A stretch of 64,000 bases of DNA. Origin: Candidatus Tectimicrobiota bacterium (GTDB taxonomy: Bacteria; JACPUC01). The notes beneath the pieces were generated by a model. That model saw nothing but the letters and a program-made list of their open reading frames with translations. It did no database searches and had not been told where the DNA came from. The stretch spans positions 270,297-334,296 of the forward strand of contig JACPUC010000008.1 of the NCBI GenBank assembly GCA_016192455.1, read 5' to 3'. The position numbers and the translations under genes are program-made. Of this stretch, positions 62,328 to 64,000 are shown in pieces (the first letter of the stretch is position 1; each line of letters begins with the position of its first letter).

Positions 62328-63794
62328 TTACGGCGCCGCGAGGGTGAACCGCTGCTCCGCGTAGCCAAGGAGGTCGCCGGAGTCAAGGCTGGCATCGTCG
62401 AGCGCGCCGGCCGCGGTGAGGGCCAGAAAGGCGAGGGCCGGACCGGCCGGGTCGTCAGGCGCGAGGCGAAGGTCGGCAACCGCGGCGGCGGAGAAGGCAA
62501 ACCCAGGCGTAAGCGGGAAACCGCGCAGGACCGGCAGGAACGTTGTGGGGCGCTGCAGCGCGAAGCCCGCATCAAGGAAGGCGAGGGAGCCGTCCGCGAA
62601 GGCAAACCCAAGGTAGACGTCGACGGTGCGGGGCGCGCCATGGTAGGCGGCGGCCGCCAGCAGGCGCAGCGGCTGCCCGAGCTGGCGCGCGGCATGATCG
62701 GGAGCGATCCACAGGCTCAGCTCGGCGGCAGGTGACGCGAGCGTGAAGACCTCGGTCACGCCGCTCGTCGAGAACCCGGCGAGCACGCCGCCGCCGGGGA
62801 TGTAGATGCGCCCATCGAGGAGCGCCGCGCCGATGCCGTGCCGAGGTGTGGGCAGCGCCGGGGCCTGGCTCCAGCTATCGCTGGCGGGATCGTAGGCTTC
62901 GTTCTCGGCAAACGTCGCCGCGAGCGACTCGCCGCCGAAGACGTAGAGCCTGCCGCCCAGCGCCGCGGCGGCGATGCCGCTGCGGGGCGTCGGCATGGGG
63001 GAGCCGCTGGACCAGCGCCCGGACGCCGGATCGTACACCTCCAGCGTGCCGAGGTTGAGCGCGGGGGTGTTGTCGCGACCGCCGGCGGCGTAGAGTCGCC
63101 CCTCGATCGCCGCCGCGGCAAGGTGATCGCGCGCCGTCGGCATCGGCGGCAGGCTCTCCCAGCGGTCCGCCACGGGATCATAGCGGGCAGCCTCGGCCAC
63201 CGAGCCGTTCCGGAAGCCGCCGGCGACGTAGAGCTGGTTGTCGATGACGGCCGCTGCGGCCGCGCCACGCGGCGTCGGCAGGGGGGCGCGCTCCGACCAT
63301 GCCCCGCGCTGCGGGTCGAAGGCGTAGACCGAGGCCACGGCGTCAAAGGCAAGGGTCGCGAACCCACCCGCGACGTAGAGCACGCCGTCCACGGCTGCCG
63401 CGGCGGCGTGGTGACGCGGCGCCGGCAGCGGCGCCAGCAGCTCCCAGATGTTCCTCACGGGATCGTAGCGCTCGACGGTGGCTACGGACCGGCGCTCGGC
63501 ATCAATCCCGCCGAGCACGTAGACGAAGCCGCCCAGGGCTGCAACGGCCACTTCCTGGCGCGGAGTCGGCAGCGGGGCGCCCAGGCTCCAGAAGCCCGCC
63601 TCAGCAGCGCTGCCCCCTTCCTGAGCCTGGGCGGCAGTCGGCGAAGCGATCTCCCCGCCACTCCCCAGCACGGCGGCGAGCCACGCAACCAGCAGAGCGA
63701 CTCGGACCGCGGCGGCCTGGCGGCGCGGCCCCACCCCTCCCCGGAAAAGGTTGCGGAGGGTGGTGGCGATGCTGAGCCCGCGGGCAACCATCAT
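62328..63794 (-). CDS. Exported Kelch-repeat protein
   Basis: A 488-aa protein with a signal peptide (VALLVAWLAAVLGSGGEIAS) and about six Kelch repeats (GGFVYVLGGIDAERRSVATV, GVLYVAGGFATLAFDAVASV, NQLYVAGGFRNGSVAEAARY, GRLYAAGGRDNTPALNLGTL, GRLYVFGGESLAATFAENEA, GRIYIPGGGVL). The remaining C-terminal 150 residues (LSLWIAPDHAARQLGQ...) form a second domain without clear homology. Likely an extracellular beta-propeller. GTG/ATG start choice at the N-terminus is uncertain by a few residues. Confidence 0.85.
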   Translation of the reverse strand: MMVARGLSIATTLRNLFRGGVGPRRQAAAVRVALLVAWLAAVLGSGGEIASPTAAQAQEGGSAAEAGFWSLGAPLPTPRQEVAVAALGGFVYVLGGIDAERRSVATVERYDPVRNIWELLAPLPAPRHHAAAAAVDGVLYVAGGFATLAFDAVASVYAFDPQRGAWSERAPLPTPRGAAAAAVIDNQLYVAGGFRNGSVAEAARYDPVADRWESLPPMPTARDHLAAAAIEGRLYAAGGRDNTPALNLGTLEVYDPASGRWSSGSPMPTPRSGIAAAALGGRLYVFGGESLAATFAENEAYDPASDSWSQAPALPTPRHGIGAALLDGRIYIPGGGVLAGFSTSGVTEVFTLASPAAELSLWIAPDHAARQLGQPLRLLAAAAYHGAPRTVDVYLGFAFADGSLAFLDAGFALQRPTTFLPVLRGFPLTPGFAFSAAAVADLRLAPDDPAGPALAFLALTAAGALDDASLDSGDLLGYAEQRFTLAAP

Positions 63795-63868
63795 GGCGCA
63801 AACCGCGCGTCTCCCCCCAGCAGCGTAGGAGACCTCGGGAAAGATATTCCGCGACGTGACACTAGTAC

Positions 63869-64000
63869 TTAGTTGCGTAATTCAGTTATACGCCTCGTAA
63901 GGGTGACTGGGTGGACGACCGTTTTGCGCCACTCGAAGGGGGCGGCCTCAGGATTATAGGCGGCGATGAACGCTTCGATGGCGGCGCGCAGCTCAGCCAC
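63869..64000 (-). mobile_element. C-terminal end of an IS630-like transposase (runs off the right edge)
   Basis: On the minus strand, reading from the window edge, VAELRAAIEAFIAAYN, PEAAPFEWRKTVVHP and then ITELRN-stop at 63869-63871. The 'ELRxAIxAFIxAYNxxAxPFxWxK' pattern is the classical end of IS630-family transposases. The inverted-repeat end of the element is probably within 63840-63868. The rest lies outside the window. Confidence 0.75.

Noticed and set aside
1-64000. CRISPR arrays, rRNA or ordinary tRNA genes
   Set aside because: No regularly spaced repeats, rRNA-like sequences or complete tRNA cloverleafs were seen by eye on either strand.

Overview
The window is GC-rich chromosomal DNA from an unidentified, probably uncultured bacterium. 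The mix of single-copy housekeeping genes (truD, smpB, one-piece ssrA, hflKC, rarA) with many CoA-linked catabolic enzymes, a branched-chain-type substrate-binding protein and beta-propeller secreted proteins would fit lineages such as Methylomirabilota/Rokubacteria, Binatota or other high-GC soil and subsurface groups. This placement is an impression, not a phylogenetic result.

Layout. 1-6235 holds a partial YVTN-type propeller protein, truD, smpB, a secreted cytochrome with an ethylbenzene-dehydrogenase-type heme domain preceded by an FNR-like box, and the complete tmRNA gene ssrA. 6236-12994 is an accessory island carrying a Cu/Ag efflux system (cusCBA). It is bounded on the right by a 190-bp, about 96% identical copy of the 3' part of ssrA, followed by an intrinsic terminator that the complete left copy lacks. 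12995-16905 is further accessory DNA: an AbiE-type toxin-antitoxin pair (toxin gene frameshifted) with a strong palindromic operator, a chromate transporter with a PadR regulator, and a recombinase-like remnant.

17174-28563 is mostly co-directional on the + strand: a PaaK-like CoA ligase, a soluble reductive-dehalogenase-like Fe-S protein, an MBL-fold/TPR protein, a LysR regulator, a thioesterase, a TPR/NTF2-like protein, an EgtD-like methyltransferase, a compatible-solute ABC transporter and a flavin-binding protein. Between the MBL gene and lysR lies a chain of hairpins. Their mismatches become G-U pairs only on the minus strand, and the chain ends in a minus-strand intrinsic terminator, so it probably encodes a structured RNA.

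28649-39256 is on the minus strand: a LarC-like protein lacking its C-terminal domain, a CDF metal exporter, a flavoprotein, then seven genes reading ferredoxin, NAD(P)/FAD oxidoreductase, Dch-like hydratase, enoyl-CoA hydratase, BoxB-like diiron oxygenase, NuoE-like and NuoF-like subunits. These look like an electron-transfer and ring-oxygenation module for aromatic CoA thioesters. With the PaaK and reductive-dehalogenase-like genes they suggest metabolism of (halo)aromatic acids as CoA esters.

39536-52524 is mixed: a fluoride channel, an orphan M16-family protein without zinc motif, an MFS transporter, an unusual XRE/HTH/sigma-region-4 fusion regulator, an M28 peptidase, two more XRE regulators (one paired with an ImmA/IrrE peptidase), a CaiB-type CoA-transferase, a HypE-like AIR synthase, a receiver-like protein and a small unknown protein. 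53047-64000 holds hflC, hflK, rarA, a branched-chain-type binding protein, dppDF-like ATPases without permeases, a small unknown protein, BNR and Kelch propellers, and the end of an IS630-like transposase at the right edge.
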